Part shown: piece after piece, positions 1 to 8,646 of the stretch | Numbering within the stretch: the stretch's first letter is position 1 | Layout of the letters: the number at the start of each line of letters is the position of its first letter | DNA from: Vibrio breoganii | GTDB lineage: Bacteria; Pseudomonadota; Gammaproteobacteria; Enterobacterales; Vibrionaceae | Reading direction: 5' to 3' | DNA length: 64,000 bases | Assembly: GCF_001677275.1 (NCBI RefSeq) | Contig: NZ_CP016179.1 | Location: forward strand, 124,001-188,000 | Notes under the pieces: generated by a model | Told to the model about the DNA's origin: nothing | What the model saw: the letters and a program-made list of their open reading frames with translations, nothing else | The model's database searches: none | Position numbers and translations under genes: made by a program

Positions 1-43
1 TTCTACCGGTCTTGAGTGCGTTGATTGCTTGATTCTTATTCAT
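1..43 (-). CDS. 5' end of an unidentified gene, cut by the window edge
   Basis: An ATG at 43 reading leftward opens a frame of 14 codons (begins MNKNQAINALK) that runs off the window. It lies 28 bp after the phosphatase stop in the same direction, so it is probably the next gene of that operon. Too little is visible to assign a function, and the ribosome-binding site is weak. Confidence 0.4.
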   Translation of the reverse strand, partial: MNKNQAINALKTGR

Positions 44-70
44 GCCTGGCTTGTCGCTGCTTCGTCTGAT

Positions 71-892
71 CTATTGGATGAGTGCGTTGATTTGCTCTTC
101 AATGTGCCCAAAGGGTGTATCAATTTGGATTTTGCTGTAGTCATCGCGAAATATTCGTAATAGTTCAGCGTGGCCGGCTTCGTTAAATTTGAGGATGGTG
201 AGGAAGGCGCTGGGTTCTATGCTATCGATGAGGTAGTCAGCTGACTGACAGGCGGTATCTAGGTACAGTTGATTGCCTGCTAGTCTGGGTGATAACGGCA
301 TAATGGTGTGGCCATGCACGCAAAGCGACGCCCCTTTGATGAAGTCTCTTTCGGCAAAGGTTTCATCGGATTGTGAGAGTGCTTTTTCGAACTGTGTCAT
401 AGCGCTATATTGCGCTACCCGATCGGGGTTGGATTTTGTTAATTCTCGGAAATCGCCCCCAGGAATACCCGCGTGAGTAAGTCCGATGATTTTTCCGTTA
501 TGCACCAGTTCTATTGCGACAGGAAACTTCTCATCAACCAGTTTAAAAATGTTTTCTAGGGCAGTCTCATCATGGTTGAAAGTCCAAGTGCCCCCATTGG
601 CTATTATTAGATGGTAGTTTTCTCTGTCAAAGTCACAAAAACCTTTTACTGCGGCATCTTCGTGATTTCCACGTAGAGAGAATGTATTGGCTGCAAATAG
701 GAAATGGCAGAGAGTATTAAAGCTGCCATTGTTGCGGTCTATGCAGTCACCCAGACTGATCAGTGCGTCTTTCTTGACGGAATGACCGGCAAGTTTCAGT
801 CCTTCCATCAAGACCTCGTAGTTGCCGTGAACATCAGTAACGATGAACACATTTCGGAAATCACGAGAGGTAATCTGCATGGAGTTTTTCAA
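71..892 (-). CDS. PPP-family metallophosphatase (ApaH/PrpE/lambda-phosphatase type)
   Basis: 273 aa. The N-terminal third has the PPP metal-binding signatures in order: DVHGN near residue 20, GDCIDR near 50 and RGNHE near 75. Histidines follow at THAG (~140) and VHGHT (~193). Such enzymes are Mn/Fe-dependent phosphomonoesterases or dinucleoside tetraphosphatases and are frequent in phages and plasmids; the substrate here cannot be told. It is the third gene of a leftward set after the HTH/zinc-ribbon protein and an 83-aa protein. A second, unrelated-looking metallophosphoesterase lies at 9293-10123. Family call is strong, substrate unknown. Confidence 0.85.
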   Translation of the reverse strand: MKNSMQITSRDFRNVFIVTDVHGNYEVLMEGLKLAGHSVKKDALISLGDCIDRNNGSFNTLCHFLFAANTFSLRGNHEDAAVKGFCDFDRENYHLIIANGGTWTFNHDETALENIFKLVDEKFPVAIELVHNGKIIGLTHAGIPGGDFRELTKSNPDRVAQYSAMTQFEKALSQSDETFAERDFIKGASLCVHGHTIMPLSPRLAGNQLYLDTACQSADYLIDSIEPSAFLTILKFNEAGHAELLRIFRDDYSKIQIDTPFGHIEEQINALIQ

Positions 893-906
893 GATCTAAA
901 TCCTTC

Positions 907-1158
907 TTACATAGGTGCTACTGTGAATTTAAAGGATTTATTTTCCTTTTGCATTAACTCGCGTACACGCTTGATAGCGTCAAATGATTCATCTTCTTCA
1001 AAGCGGTTATAGCTGATGCAAAGGAAGGCATTAGAGGAATTGCGTTCGATGACTTTCGCTTCTAATCCAAACTCTTGTAGGCGATGTTTGGCATCCCATG
1101 CGTGTTTCTTTGACGTAATGATGGATTCTGTCAGGGGAGCGGCAGTACGAGGATTCAT
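907..1158 (-). CDS. hypothetical protein, 83 aa
   Basis: Small charged soluble protein with no signal peptide or membrane segment and no recognised motif. It sits 13 bp downstream of the HTH/zinc-ribbon gene and 14 bp upstream of the phosphatase, all leftward, so it is very likely co-transcribed. A GGT-containing ribosome site lies about 13 nt before the ATG. A dimerising partner of the upstream putative regulator is possible, but nothing in the sequence demonstrates it. Confidence 0.6.
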   Translation of the reverse strand: MNPRTAAPLTESIITSKKHAWDAKHRLQEFGLEAKVIERNSSNAFLCISYNRFEEDESFDAIKRVRELMQKENKSFKFTVAPM

Positions 1159-1171
1159 TGTGGCTAGTTAC

Positions 1172-1687
1172 CTATTGTTTAACGTTTAAAAGGGTGATTT
1201 GGCGCTTGGTTCGCTCAAAGAGATACGGTTCAAACAAGTTGTCACTTTTGTGAATGTGTAAATGTATGTAGCGAGCGGAGTTCTGGCTCTTTGCAAGAAA
1301 GGTTGCTGCGCATTCTTTACATCGGTGTTGTGTCGTTATCTTGTCGTCAATGCCTTCAACAAAGGTGTTTGAACTGTTGCAGTTAGGGCATGAGTGGTGC
1401 GTTTTTTCCAACTTAAACAGTTTGAGATTGCGATTGGCCATCCAGTCAGCGAGTAGTGCAGGTGGATTGAATTTATTGATTCGATAGAGGTGTTCTTGGG
1501 TGCGTTTGGGTAGAGAATTTAGGAACTCACCAAAACGTATTATGTGTCTTTCGGTAATGATATCGGCGTTGTCCAATAACTTGGTCAAACTGCGTTCAGA
1601 TAGGTCTAGGATTTGAGCCACTTCCGCATGAGAGAGGTTGAGGTACATTCCGACAATGTGCAGTTGTATTGGGTGTGACAAGACCAT
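1172..1687 (-). CDS. putative DNA-binding protein: HTH plus C-terminal zinc ribbon
   Basis: 171 aa. Residues ~8-40 look like a helix-turn-helix (AEVAQILDLSERSLTKLL). Residues ~99-121 carry CPNC and, 15 residues on, CKEC, a four-cysteine zinc ribbon. The layout (N-terminal helical DNA-binding region, two CxxC pairs near the C-terminus) recalls FlhC and the SetC/AcaC activators of conjugative elements, but residue similarity is weak and I do not claim homology. First gene of the leftward operon that includes the phosphatase. It is a candidate regulator of the replicon, possibly of the palindrome regulon; this is inference only. Confidence 0.6.
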   Translation of the reverse strand: MVLSHPIQLHIVGMYLNLSHAEVAQILDLSERSLTKLLDNADIITERHIIRFGEFLNSLPKRTQEHLYRINKFNPPALLADWMANRNLKLFKLEKTHHSCPNCNSSNTFVEGIDDKITTQHRCKECAATFLAKSQNSARYIHLHIHKSDNLFEPYLFERTKRQITLLNVKQ

Positions 1688-1765
1688 GAGTATCTCTTAA
1701 TCAGTTCCGAAAAGAGGTCGTACTATGCCACTGGGTCAAATCAATCTTTTTTGTTCAGGAAAAAC

Positions 1766-1786
1766 GTGAGAGACATCTCGCAAAAC
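1766..1786 (+). promoter_or_regulatory. regulon palindrome, ndk site
   Basis: GAGAGACATCTCGCAAAAC matches the recurring GCGAGRTGTCTCGMARAAA element, with a perfect right half and a degraded left half. The palindrome centre is about 110 bp before the ndk ATG and points toward it. Confidence 0.6.
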
Positions 1787-1884
1787 ACCAAATGGCTTTT
1801 CATCGGACAAAGCCGAAGCGTGACTAATTAGTACCTTTACTCAATTTCCCTTAGAGATGAATAGGTAAATTAGAGGTAAAGTGA

Positions 1885-2307
1885 ATGGCGAAGATTCAAC
1901 GAACGCTGGGTATGGTCAAGCCTTGCAATTTTAAAAACAGCAAGTCGATCATGACGAATATTAAAGATGCAGGTTTTACGCTTTCAGGTGCAACATGCTT
2001 TAGATGGAGTAAGCAAGCCGCTGCTGAGTTTTATATCGAGCATAAAGACAAACCTTTTTATGGTGAGCTTATTGATTATCTAACCGAAGGGGATGTACTT
2101 GTTTTTGTGTTAGAAGGTGAGGATGTGGTTTCACGCTTCCGTAAGTTTGTCGGCAATACCGATCCGAAGAAAGCGGCAAAGGGTACTTTACGCGCACTGT
2201 ATGGTGAAAGTAAGGCTCGTAATGGTATTCACAGTTCTGCGAATGTGGGCGATGCCGAGCGCGAGATTGCGTTAAGTGGTGTGATGGCGGTGGATGCCGG
2301 TTCTTAA
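1885..2307 (+). CDS. ndk: nucleoside diphosphate kinase
   Basis: 140 aa, the usual length. It starts with RTLGMVKP (substrate lysine K12) and has the active-site signature NGIHSSANVGDAEREI with catalytic H116. Ndk transfers the gamma phosphate from ATP to NDPs/dNDPs, balancing dNTP pools in the cytoplasm. The usual NxxHGSD is NGIHSSA here, a modest divergence typical of accessory copies. It stands alone on the plus strand, preceded by a regulon palindrome. Together with guanylate kinase at 14021 it gives this replicon two consecutive steps from GMP to GTP. Identification is firm. Confidence 0.93.
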   Translation: MAKIQRTLGMVKPCNFKNSKSIMTNIKDAGFTLSGATCFRWSKQAAAEFYIEHKDKPFYGELIDYLTEGDVLVFVLEGEDVVSRFRKFVGNTDPKKAAKGTLRALYGESKARNGIHSSANVGDAEREIALSGVMAVDAGS

Positions 2308-2481
2308 TCGCAAGTAAGTCAAGATAGTTAATATTCAGAAATCAGAGTGACGCAAGTTGCTCTGATTTTCTTTTCGTTTAGACAAGGTAAAGGTTTGGGT
2401 GTGTTTTGCCTTATAGGCTCCTGAAAGCGATGCAGTTGTATCGTTAATTAAAGATCATAATTGATCTCAAGGAGCAGCAAA

Positions 2482-2865
2482 ATGGAAACGGTAAACGAAG
2501 TGGCGGGCGAAAAAATCTCAAAGATAATGACCGAATGTGGCGCATTCTTTGCTTTTGGTCAGGAGCAATTAAGTGAAGGTCTTGCTAAAAGTAAAGCGGC
2601 GGGCTTTTCTGGTGTTGCTAAGGATTATGTCCGGACGGCAGCGGGAATGATTGCCCCTCGTTCGACGGTGAAGGCTTGCAAAGAACAAATGAACCAAGCT
2701 TATGTTGATGCGATGGACGCAATTATAGCTAAATACGGTCGCAAGGCGGTGATACGTTATCAATTCAGTAACTACGAGTGTTACTACTCTGGTGATCCAG
2801 ATGATGCGATTGACGCGCTTCTGCCTTATGGGTTTACCAAAGAAGAAATACTAGCCGAGTTTTAA
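2482..2865 (+). CDS. hypothetical soluble protein, 127 aa
   Basis: The start is taken at ATG 2482 because an AAGGAG lies 8 nt upstream; an in-frame TTG at 2461 lies before that ribosome site. The protein is helical with a C-terminal YxCYYSGDPDDAIDAL stretch seen in phage and plasmid proteins of unknown function. No catalytic motif is recognised. A strong terminator follows directly, so it appears monocistronic. Confidence 0.75.
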   Translation: METVNEVAGEKISKIMTECGAFFAFGQEQLSEGLAKSKAAGFSGVAKDYVRTAAGMIAPRSTVKACKEQMNQAYVDAMDAIIAKYGRKAVIRYQFSNYECYYSGDPDDAIDALLPYGFTKEEILAEF

Positions 2866-2880
2866 GCGGCTAATCAAAAC

Positions 2881-2920
2881 AAAGACCAGTCCTGCCTTAT
2901 GGTAGTGACTGGTCTTTTTT
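2881..2920. terminator. bidirectional rho-independent terminator
   Basis: AAAGACCAGT and ACTGGTCTTTTTT form a 10-bp stem with a T-run, between the convergent 127-aa gene and the ligase gene. Confidence 0.85.
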
Positions 2921-2933
2921 CTTGGTTATTGGT

Positions 2934-4877
2934 TTATAGTTGTTGGCGGTAATCGGCTTCTGTGATTACAGTGACGCCTTTGTTTCGAGCCGCTTGCAGT
3001 TTAGTTTCACCTGCCTTCTCACCGTACACAAGGATGTCGGTATCTGCCGTCACTCGTTTTTGGTGGATAAGACCATAACTTTCAGCTTCGCTACCCATGT
3101 CGTCACGACCTTTTGAGCATTTACCAGTAAATACTACTCGTTTGCCAGCCAGTGAACTTGTGGATGATTCCAGTAGGCTTTGAGCTTCTATTGCGGCATC
3201 TTGTGTGTGAATGATGCTTTGATAGTTCTCAAGTAGAATACTAAGGTCGTTGCCTTTTGTGGTTTGCATTGCCATGAAGGTGTTATCAGAAGTCACATTC
3301 CCGAAGTCTTTAATGCTCAGAATATCATTGCGAGAGATTTCCTTTAGTGTATCAATTCGGTGTACCGCTAATAGCTTCTTACTTGAGCCTCTTCCAAGTT
3401 TACCGATGCCTAAAGAGCCGAGTAGAAGGTAATCGGGCATTGGTGAGGTCGTGGCTTTCTTGATGTCGGTGATCAAGTTCGTAGCATCGCCAATGCCAAC
3501 ACCGGCACTTAGGTAGTCATTTAAAGTCAACGAATACACGTCACTAAGCGTTGTCAGTTCTAGTTTGTCCACCAGCTTCTTGACGGTCTTGTCACCAAAG
3601 CCGTTGATTTTGAGGGTCTTAAAGTGATGAATAATGCTTCTTTCAATTCGACTTTCACAGCCTTCATTTGGGCATGTGAGGAATGTCGGATTCTTTGATT
3701 CCTTATCGTAGCTCCATACCAGTTCCGTTTCACAGCATAGGCAGTGAGTCGGGATAGCGGGTTCACCATGAGTATGAACTTGAGTGACGAAAGGAATGAT
3801 TTCACCCGATTTTGTTACTGAGATTTCAGAGCCAATACCAATGCCTCTGACTAATAGTGATCCACAGTGATGAGCGGTCGCTCGGTTGTGGGTTGCTCCC
3901 TTCATAATTACATCGTTATAGCAAAGTACCGGGCTGTGCTTACCTGTGCGCCCGATCTGGAAAATGATGTCGGTAACAATTGTTCTGTAATCTTCACCAC
4001 GCACTTTTTTGGCTATCTGCCAGCGATGATACGTTGTGGCAGTACCCATCTGGTTTTTGACCATTTCATTGGCGATTTCGAATACGACGCCATCAATTGC
4101 GTATCTCGATCCGATTTCACGGCATTTAAGTTCCAGTGCTTCGAGATTGCTGCTGGTGGCGTCTGCAATGTCGATGAACTGCGCGCAATCAAGGTCTTTG
4201 AACAGGACTAGCTCAATAGCGCCTTGTGAGAGGGCGAACTGCAAGTGACGGTTGGGAGTTTGAGAAGTCACAAGCCCGGCAACCGCAGAAAGCGGGTTAG
4301 CAAAGTGTTCTGAAAGATACTTATTGAAGAAGTCGTTGTTAACGACGATCTCGCCAGCGCCACTTTGCGACGCATCACCAATGATGGTTAGGTTAAGATC
4401 GAGCAGTTGTGAGATGTTCGCGCCAGAGCCACCATCGTTGCGAGTGGCTAGAGTGCGATTGTCGGCGTCATAGCACGCAGCGACACCATCGAGCTTTGGG
4501 GTGCATTTGATTTGGGTTGAAGGGTAGTTGAGTGATTCTCGTGCTTTCTCTACCTTTGCTATCCATTTGGACACTTCATCGTAAGAGTAGGCTTTCTCAG
4601 TCGAAAGCATTGGGATGATGTGAGCAATAGAGCCGTCAACTACTTTGTAACCGACCTTATTGAAGTAAGGGTGATTGGGTTCAACTGAGCGAGCTTCTGC
4701 ACAAAGATGATCGTATTCAATGTCAGAGATTTCAGGTTTACCAGTAAAGAAAAGGTAATCGTGTTTTTCTAGTTCAGCGAATAGCTTTTGTGAATCAAAT
4801 GCGGTTTCACCAGTAAGGGTAATCCCACCCCATTTGCGTTCTTCACGGATTTCTTCTCTGATTGGGGAGTTTGACAT
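2934..4877 (-). CDS. ligA: NAD+-dependent DNA ligase
   Basis: About 647 aa from the ATG at 4877; an alternative start 15 codons earlier overlaps the preceding gene. Domain order is that of LigA: Ia (PEISDIEYDHL), adenylation domain with the KLDG motif (K128 is adenylated), OB fold, four-cysteine zinc finger (CLCC ... CPNEGC), helix-hairpin-helix region and a C-terminal BRCT (LAGKRVVFTG). All are intact, so it should seal nicks using NAD+. An accessory LigA is unusual on a plasmid and suggests the element carries its own replication or repair kit. It follows an unknown 94-aa gene in the same direction. Confidence 0.93.
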   Translation of the reverse strand: MSNSPIREEIREERKWGGITLTGETAFDSQKLFAELEKHDYLFFTGKPEISDIEYDHLCAEARSVEPNHPYFNKVGYKVVDGSIAHIIPMLSTEKAYSYDEVSKWIAKVEKARESLNYPSTQIKCTPKLDGVAACYDADNRTLATRNDGGSGANISQLLDLNLTIIGDASQSGAGEIVVNNDFFNKYLSEHFANPLSAVAGLVTSQTPNRHLQFALSQGAIELVLFKDLDCAQFIDIADATSSNLEALELKCREIGSRYAIDGVVFEIANEMVKNQMGTATTYHRWQIAKKVRGEDYRTIVTDIIFQIGRTGKHSPVLCYNDVIMKGATHNRATAHHCGSLLVRGIGIGSEISVTKSGEIIPFVTQVHTHGEPAIPTHCLCCETELVWSYDKESKNPTFLTCPNEGCESRIERSIIHHFKTLKINGFGDKTVKKLVDKLELTTLSDVYSLTLNDYLSAGVGIGDATNLITDIKKATTSPMPDYLLLGSLGIGKLGRGSSKKLLAVHRIDTLKEISRNDILSIKDFGNVTSDNTFMAMQTTKGNDLSILLENYQSIIHTQDAAIEAQSLLESSTSSLAGKRVVFTGKCSKGRDDMGSEAESYGLIHQKRVTADTDILVYGEKAGETKLQAARNKGVTVITEADYRQQL

Positions 4878-4909
4878 AATTCTGTAGACCTCTGTAGTGG
4901 TGGTTGCGG

Positions 4910-5194
4910 TTATGAGTAGCAAAGTTCGTGATGTTCTTTCATGGCATCAAAAACGCTTTTGAATGCACGGTGGTAAACAACTTGATTGGGCATAATTTCG
5001 TAGTAGTAGTCGAAATGTTTGGTGAGATTGTTCCTTTTGGCGCTCTCGCGCAGTGCGTGAATGAAGTCGGCTTCTTCCTTATATCGAGCTTCGATGTTAT
5101 CCAGTTCTGAGCCGTCAACGTTCAATATCAGTCTTGCCAGTCGCTTTATTGATTTTCTGCGAGATGTTGTTGTCTCGGTGGGGGTAGAAATCAT
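4910..5194 (-). CDS. hypothetical protein, 94 aa
   Basis: Basic and helical, with no membrane segment or known motif. It lies 32 bp upstream of the ligase start in the same direction and is probably its operon leader gene. The upstream region (5195-5260) contains TTTTTGCGAATGA, a half-site-like copy of the regulon element, and TATTGAAT as a possible -10. Confidence 0.6.
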   Translation of the reverse strand: MISTPTETTTSRRKSIKRLARLILNVDGSELDNIEARYKEEADFIHALRESAKRNNLTKHFDYYYEIMPNQVVYHRAFKSVFDAMKEHHELCYS

Positions 5195-5328
5195 CCTTGT
5201 AACCTCTAGGTTCCTAATTGGTCATTCAATACTATCGGCAGAAGTCATTCGCAAAAATGCAGTGAAATGTAGAGATGGCTGAAGATGTTCCACTGAAAAA
5301 GACTGTCGGTATTGTCGTTGTTTAATAT

Positions 5329-5350
5329 CTTCGAGGTGTTTCACAAAAAG
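5329..5350 (+). promoter_or_regulatory. regulon palindrome, distal copy
   Basis: TTCGAGGTGTTTCACAAAAAG is a degenerate copy of the element, 73 bp upstream of a second copy at 5402. Together they dominate the 306-bp gap 5195-5500, which otherwise holds nothing recognisable. Confidence 0.4.
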
Positions 5351-5401
5351 TAGCTTATCGTCATGGGCGACAAATAGTGACGCTTAAATGTGAGTTGAAA
5401 A

Positions 5402-5422
5402 TTTCGAGGTATCCCTAAGAAA
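5402..5422 (+). promoter_or_regulatory. regulon palindrome, proximal copy
   Basis: TTTCGAGGTATCCCTAAGAA matches the left half well. Its centre lies 90 bp before the ATG at 5501, the typical spacing. An AT-rich TAAATT 22 nt after the centre may be the -10. Confidence 0.5.
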
Positions 5423-5500
5423 TTAGGTGTTTAAATTAGTTCTCGGAAACCCCTTGATAGTCTTTGAAGGAGTGAATTAACCGAATTTAAGAAGAAAAGC

Positions 5501-5758
5501 ATGATGTCGATGTTTCAGTGTGTGGAGTGTGGTTGTCAGGAGAGTACGTCTACATCTAATTGGGCTTACTTGGTAGCGACAACTCAGGAGCCTCTTTGCA
5601 GTGCTTGTGATCCAGAGATAGGGCAGTGGCACGGCGCATTCAAGCGAGTGTTCCTGCCAAAAGGGCAATTTACGATGGATGAGTCTGGTTTCTTGGTTCA
5701 CATAGAAACCGGAAGTTACGATATTAGTAAGTATGCGTTAGGGCGTTCAGATGCGTAG
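5501..5758 (+). CDS. small zinc-binding protein, 85 aa
   Basis: Two cysteine knuckles, CVECGC (residues ~7-12) and CSACD (~33-37), suggest one bound zinc; the rest is short and polar. It overlaps the next gene by 8 bp, so the two are translationally coupled and followed by radC. Preceded by two regulon palindromes. Function unknown; a treble-clef or ribbon adaptor is likely. Confidence 0.65.
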   Translation: MMSMFQCVECGCQESTSTSNWAYLVATTQEPLCSACDPEIGQWHGAFKRVFLPKGQFTMDESGFLVHIETGSYDISKYALGRSDA

Positions 5759-6218
5759 AGATGTATCTGGACTGATACTATTCGATCCCGAATCGTTTGT
5801 TGTTGCTTATCAAGAATTACCAGAGGAATTGTTGCCGCTGTCTCCGATAAGTCATTTTCAGTATGTCCATGCTGAGGTGTTGATTGATGGTTTGAAGATG
5901 GTACTGCCAGGTTCAGTATTGGGTTATAGCGGTGGTCAGTTCTATTGCAAATACCTTGATTACTACTTTTATCAAGATGGTGTTCACCAACAAGCGAAGG
6001 CTGAGCATTTACCTATCGCGCTTTACGGAAACGATCCTAGAGAAGTTGAGTTTTTGCTTCGGGTAGCGGCTATTTACGATGAGATTGAGTCGGCCACACT
6101 TGCGTTCGATATTACAGCTGAACCTGATGACTATCTTGAACACTATCAGGCCTATGCACGGTATCTGGCTCGTCAATATTTGAGAAGTGTGGGTCTTATG
6201 GAGTTGGTTTGGGATTAG
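5751..6218 (+). CDS. hypothetical protein, 155 aa
   Basis: Acidic, rich in aromatic residues (YCKYLDYYFYQDG), soluble, no recognised motif. Start overlaps the end of the zinc-knuckle gene; radC begins 104 bp later in the same direction. It probably acts with its neighbours, but nothing shows how. Confidence 0.65.
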   Translation: MRRDVSGLILFDPESFVVAYQELPEELLPLSPISHFQYVHAEVLIDGLKMVLPGSVLGYSGGQFYCKYLDYYFYQDGVHQQAKAEHLPIALYGNDPREVEFLLRVAAIYDEIESATLAFDITAEPDDYLEHYQAYARYLARQYLRSVGLMELVWD

Positions 6219-6322
6219 TCACCACTTTAAAAAATCATCATGACCTTGTGGTGTTGGAATTTGCTCATAAAGAGAGTGATGACGCGATATTGCGTTTTAA
6301 ACTCTCTTAATGGAGCGAAAGG

Positions 6323-6832
6323 ATGTCTAAATTACACAAATTACAGGTCTGCGAGCAGACAGGAGCTTACACGCTGGAGTCACCATCTACGGTGCTTAGT
6401 GAGGATGATATTTTCAAAATCGCTAATCAGATTGTTGAGAGGCGAATGCGAAAAGGTCAGCCGATGAGTAGCCCGCGCATGCTTATGGAATATCTGAAGG
6501 TAGAACTTCAAGAGTCACCTATTGAGCAGTTTGGCGTTATTTACGGAGATGTACGAAATAGAATCATAACGAAAGAGATTCTATTCACAGGTACGATAGA
6601 CGCTGCGGCGGTCTATCCTCGTGAGATAGTGCGTCGAGTTATTGAGCTCGGAGCTTCGAGCGTGTGGCTGTACCATTGCCATCCGAGTGGGATGGCAGAA
6701 CCAAGCCAAAGTGATCGCGCAATTACTCGTAAGATAAGAGATGCTTTGTCTCCGATAGATGTGAGACTTCTTGACCATATCGTTGTTGGTTACGAAGGTA
6801 GTGTGTCTTTTGCTGAGCGAGGTTGGCTGTAA
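6323..6832 (+). CDS. radC: RadC-like JAB/JAMM-domain protein
   Basis: 169 aa. It has the RadC JAMM signature HCHPSGMAEPSQSD (H118, H120, D131) followed by LLDHIVVG, so zinc ligands are present. The usual N-terminal UPF0758 helix-hairpin-helix half is reduced to about 60 residues, giving the short form common on mobile elements. RadC function is unsettled despite the name. JAB proteins are deubiquitinase-like, which is interesting because the PRTRC cassette here lacks its own JAB gene (PRTRC-A). A GAAAGG ribosome site precedes the ATG. Confidence 0.88.
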   Translation: MSKLHKLQVCEQTGAYTLESPSTVLSEDDIFKIANQIVERRMRKGQPMSSPRMLMEYLKVELQESPIEQFGVIYGDVRNRIITKEILFTGTIDAAAVYPREIVRRVIELGASSVWLYHCHPSGMAEPSQSDRAITRKIRDALSPIDVRLLDHIVVGYEGSVSFAERGWL

Positions 6833-6840
6833 TTAAATAT

Positions 6841-6874
6841 AAACACCTAACATTTTGTTAGGTGTTTTTCTTTT
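6841..6874. terminator. bidirectional terminator
   Basis: AAACACCTAAC and GTTAGGTGTTTTT form a stem with T-runs on both strands, between the convergent radC and GIY-YIG genes. Confidence 0.88.
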
Positions 6875-6956
6875 GCGTGGTTTATGCGCGCATCGGCATG
6901 TAACGCGTTTCTGGACATGAACATGTCAGCGATTCTTCTAAATTAGCAATGTATCT

Positions 6957-8450
6957 TTATATGCTCTCAGCAAAATCTGGTTGCTTTGTCTTTGTTATAT
7001 CGGTGATAGCACCAAGCTCCATTGCTTCTTTCAATTCAGCTTGTTTACGCATTGCTTTAGTTTCATTGAAGTCCTGTGCTACAGCAGTTTCAATGAACTC
7101 AACACCATCAATATCGAAGTTTTCAACGGCTTGCTTGATGTCAGACAGGTCTACTTGGAAAAATTCTTTACGACGATTTACCATGTTCAGACGCTCATTA
7201 TCGAATACGCGGTGCAACTCTTTCTCAAGAGAAGGAGCGTCACTGGTGTGAATCATGGCATGAACATCAAAACTGAATGGTACTGAAGCATCACCCAACT
7301 CCTTCACTCGATCCATTGGTTCGAGTCGGCGGGTCATACCAATTTTATAAACGTTTTCTCCAAACGAGCCAATATTACTAATAATATAAACGTGACCTTG
7401 CTTGGTTTGCTCTGCCATGCTCTGTACTCGTTTGTGCTTTTGCTTTGCGGCTTCAAGATCAGCCTGTAGTTGTGCGATCTGCTCTTCCAGTTTACTGCGG
7501 GTTTCATTATTCGCTGACTCAAGCTGTTTTCTGGCGGTTACAAGAGCTTTAGAGAAGCGAGTTTCTTCTCTAATAGCTTCTTGTTCCACTTTCTTTATCT
7601 CAGCCTCAACCTTCGCTTCTTCACGCATTTGAGCCTTAATTTCTGCCTGCTCTTCTTTCTCGCGTTGTTTCTTCGCTTTGTGCTCATGAGTCAGGCGAAG
7701 TTCCTCAATTTTAAGTTGCAGATACTTGTTTGAAATGATGATCATGTTGGACTCATTCAGCTTATTAATTGCTTCAAAGGCTTTATTGATCCTCGCTTCC
7801 ATCTTGGTGGCATTTTTCCATGTACAGTTGGCGATGGCGGCTTCACATTCATTGTTGAATGCGCGGGCTGTGAGCCTAATGCCTCTGTCAGTCATCTTCT
7901 TGCCTTCAACTTTTGAGGTACCTACCGTCCACTCAGTAGTGCAGTAAATAGCTCCAGTGGCATCCTTCAGACGAAGAAGGTCTTTTTGACGCTCTTTGCA
8001 CTCGCGGATCTTCTCTTTAAATTGCTCTGCAGTGTCAAAGTCAAAATGTGGTTCATAGAAGCCTAATTCCAGCAACTCAACATCATCATCATAAATGCCT
8101 ATCTGATGGATGAGTGAGTCATATATGTCTTTCTTCTCTTTGTAACTCGACTGGAGCTGCTCAATATCATTTTGAGCCTCAAGAAAAACTGCATTAGCTT
8201 CATCTTGGCGCAATTTGGATGCTTGGTCTCGAACCTCGATCTCTTTGTCCACGTTAATGATGCCAGAATATTTTTTCTCGTAGTCAGCAAGTGCTTGAGA
8301 AGCCTTTGCGGTTTCCTGTTTGGAATCTTCGAGTTCTCGCTTTGTGGATTTCAGTCGAGCAATAAATACAAAAAGCATCACAACTAGTAGTGCAGAAATC
8401 ACTAGAATTGGTAGCGGGGGTAAATTTTCGAATACTGATTGAGGCATCAT
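6957..8450 (-). CDS. membrane-anchored coiled-coil protein with GIY-YIG (T5orf172/Mug113-type) domain
   Basis: About 497 aa. One transmembrane segment (residues ~13-32), then a long coiled coil (~35-100 and ~265-345) flanking a DUF4041-like middle, and a C-terminal GIY-YIG-type domain beginning GHVYIISNIG with KIGMTRR, an LE-LH pair and a RKEFF end. That domain belongs to the nuclease superfamily, and the family is widespread in phages and defence-type islands without a settled role. AGGAG lies just before two adjacent ATG codons. It is monocistronic between terminators. Domain call is good, function is not known. Confidence 0.8.
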   Translation of the reverse strand: MMPQSVFENLPPLPILVISALLVVMLFVFIARLKSTKRELEDSKQETAKASQALADYEKKYSGIINVDKEIEVRDQASKLRQDEANAVFLEAQNDIEQLQSSYKEKKDIYDSLIHQIGIYDDDVELLELGFYEPHFDFDTAEQFKEKIRECKERQKDLLRLKDATGAIYCTTEWTVGTSKVEGKKMTDRGIRLTARAFNNECEAAIANCTWKNATKMEARINKAFEAINKLNESNMIIISNKYLQLKIEELRLTHEHKAKKQREKEEQAEIKAQMREEAKVEAEIKKVEQEAIREETRFSKALVTARKQLESANNETRSKLEEQIAQLQADLEAAKQKHKRVQSMAEQTKQGHVYIISNIGSFGENVYKIGMTRRLEPMDRVKELGDASVPFSFDVHAMIHTSDAPSLEKELHRVFDNERLNMVNRRKEFFQVDLSDIKQAVENFDIDGVEFIETAVAQDFNETKAMRKQAELKEAMELGAITDITKTKQPDFAESI

Positions 8451-8600
8451 CACTCCTGATTAAAAAAAACTAAGGCGCAGTGTAACAGGATAATTCGGAG
8501 ATGTTATGTCACTTTACATCTAGCGCTTTGCCACGCTTTACTTTTTGTATGTCAAAATTAGCTGCCTATCTGAAGCGTATGTTTGGCAGTTTTCATTAAA

Positions 8601-8643
8601 ATGACAAAAGAAAACCCTGGCTCTTTGAAAGCGCAGGGTTTTG
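8601..8643 (-). terminator. terminator of the 138-aa gene
   Basis: On the minus strand AAAACCCTG pairs with CAGGGTTTTC just after the stop codon at 8647. Confidence 0.8.
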
Positions 8644-8646
8644 GGT

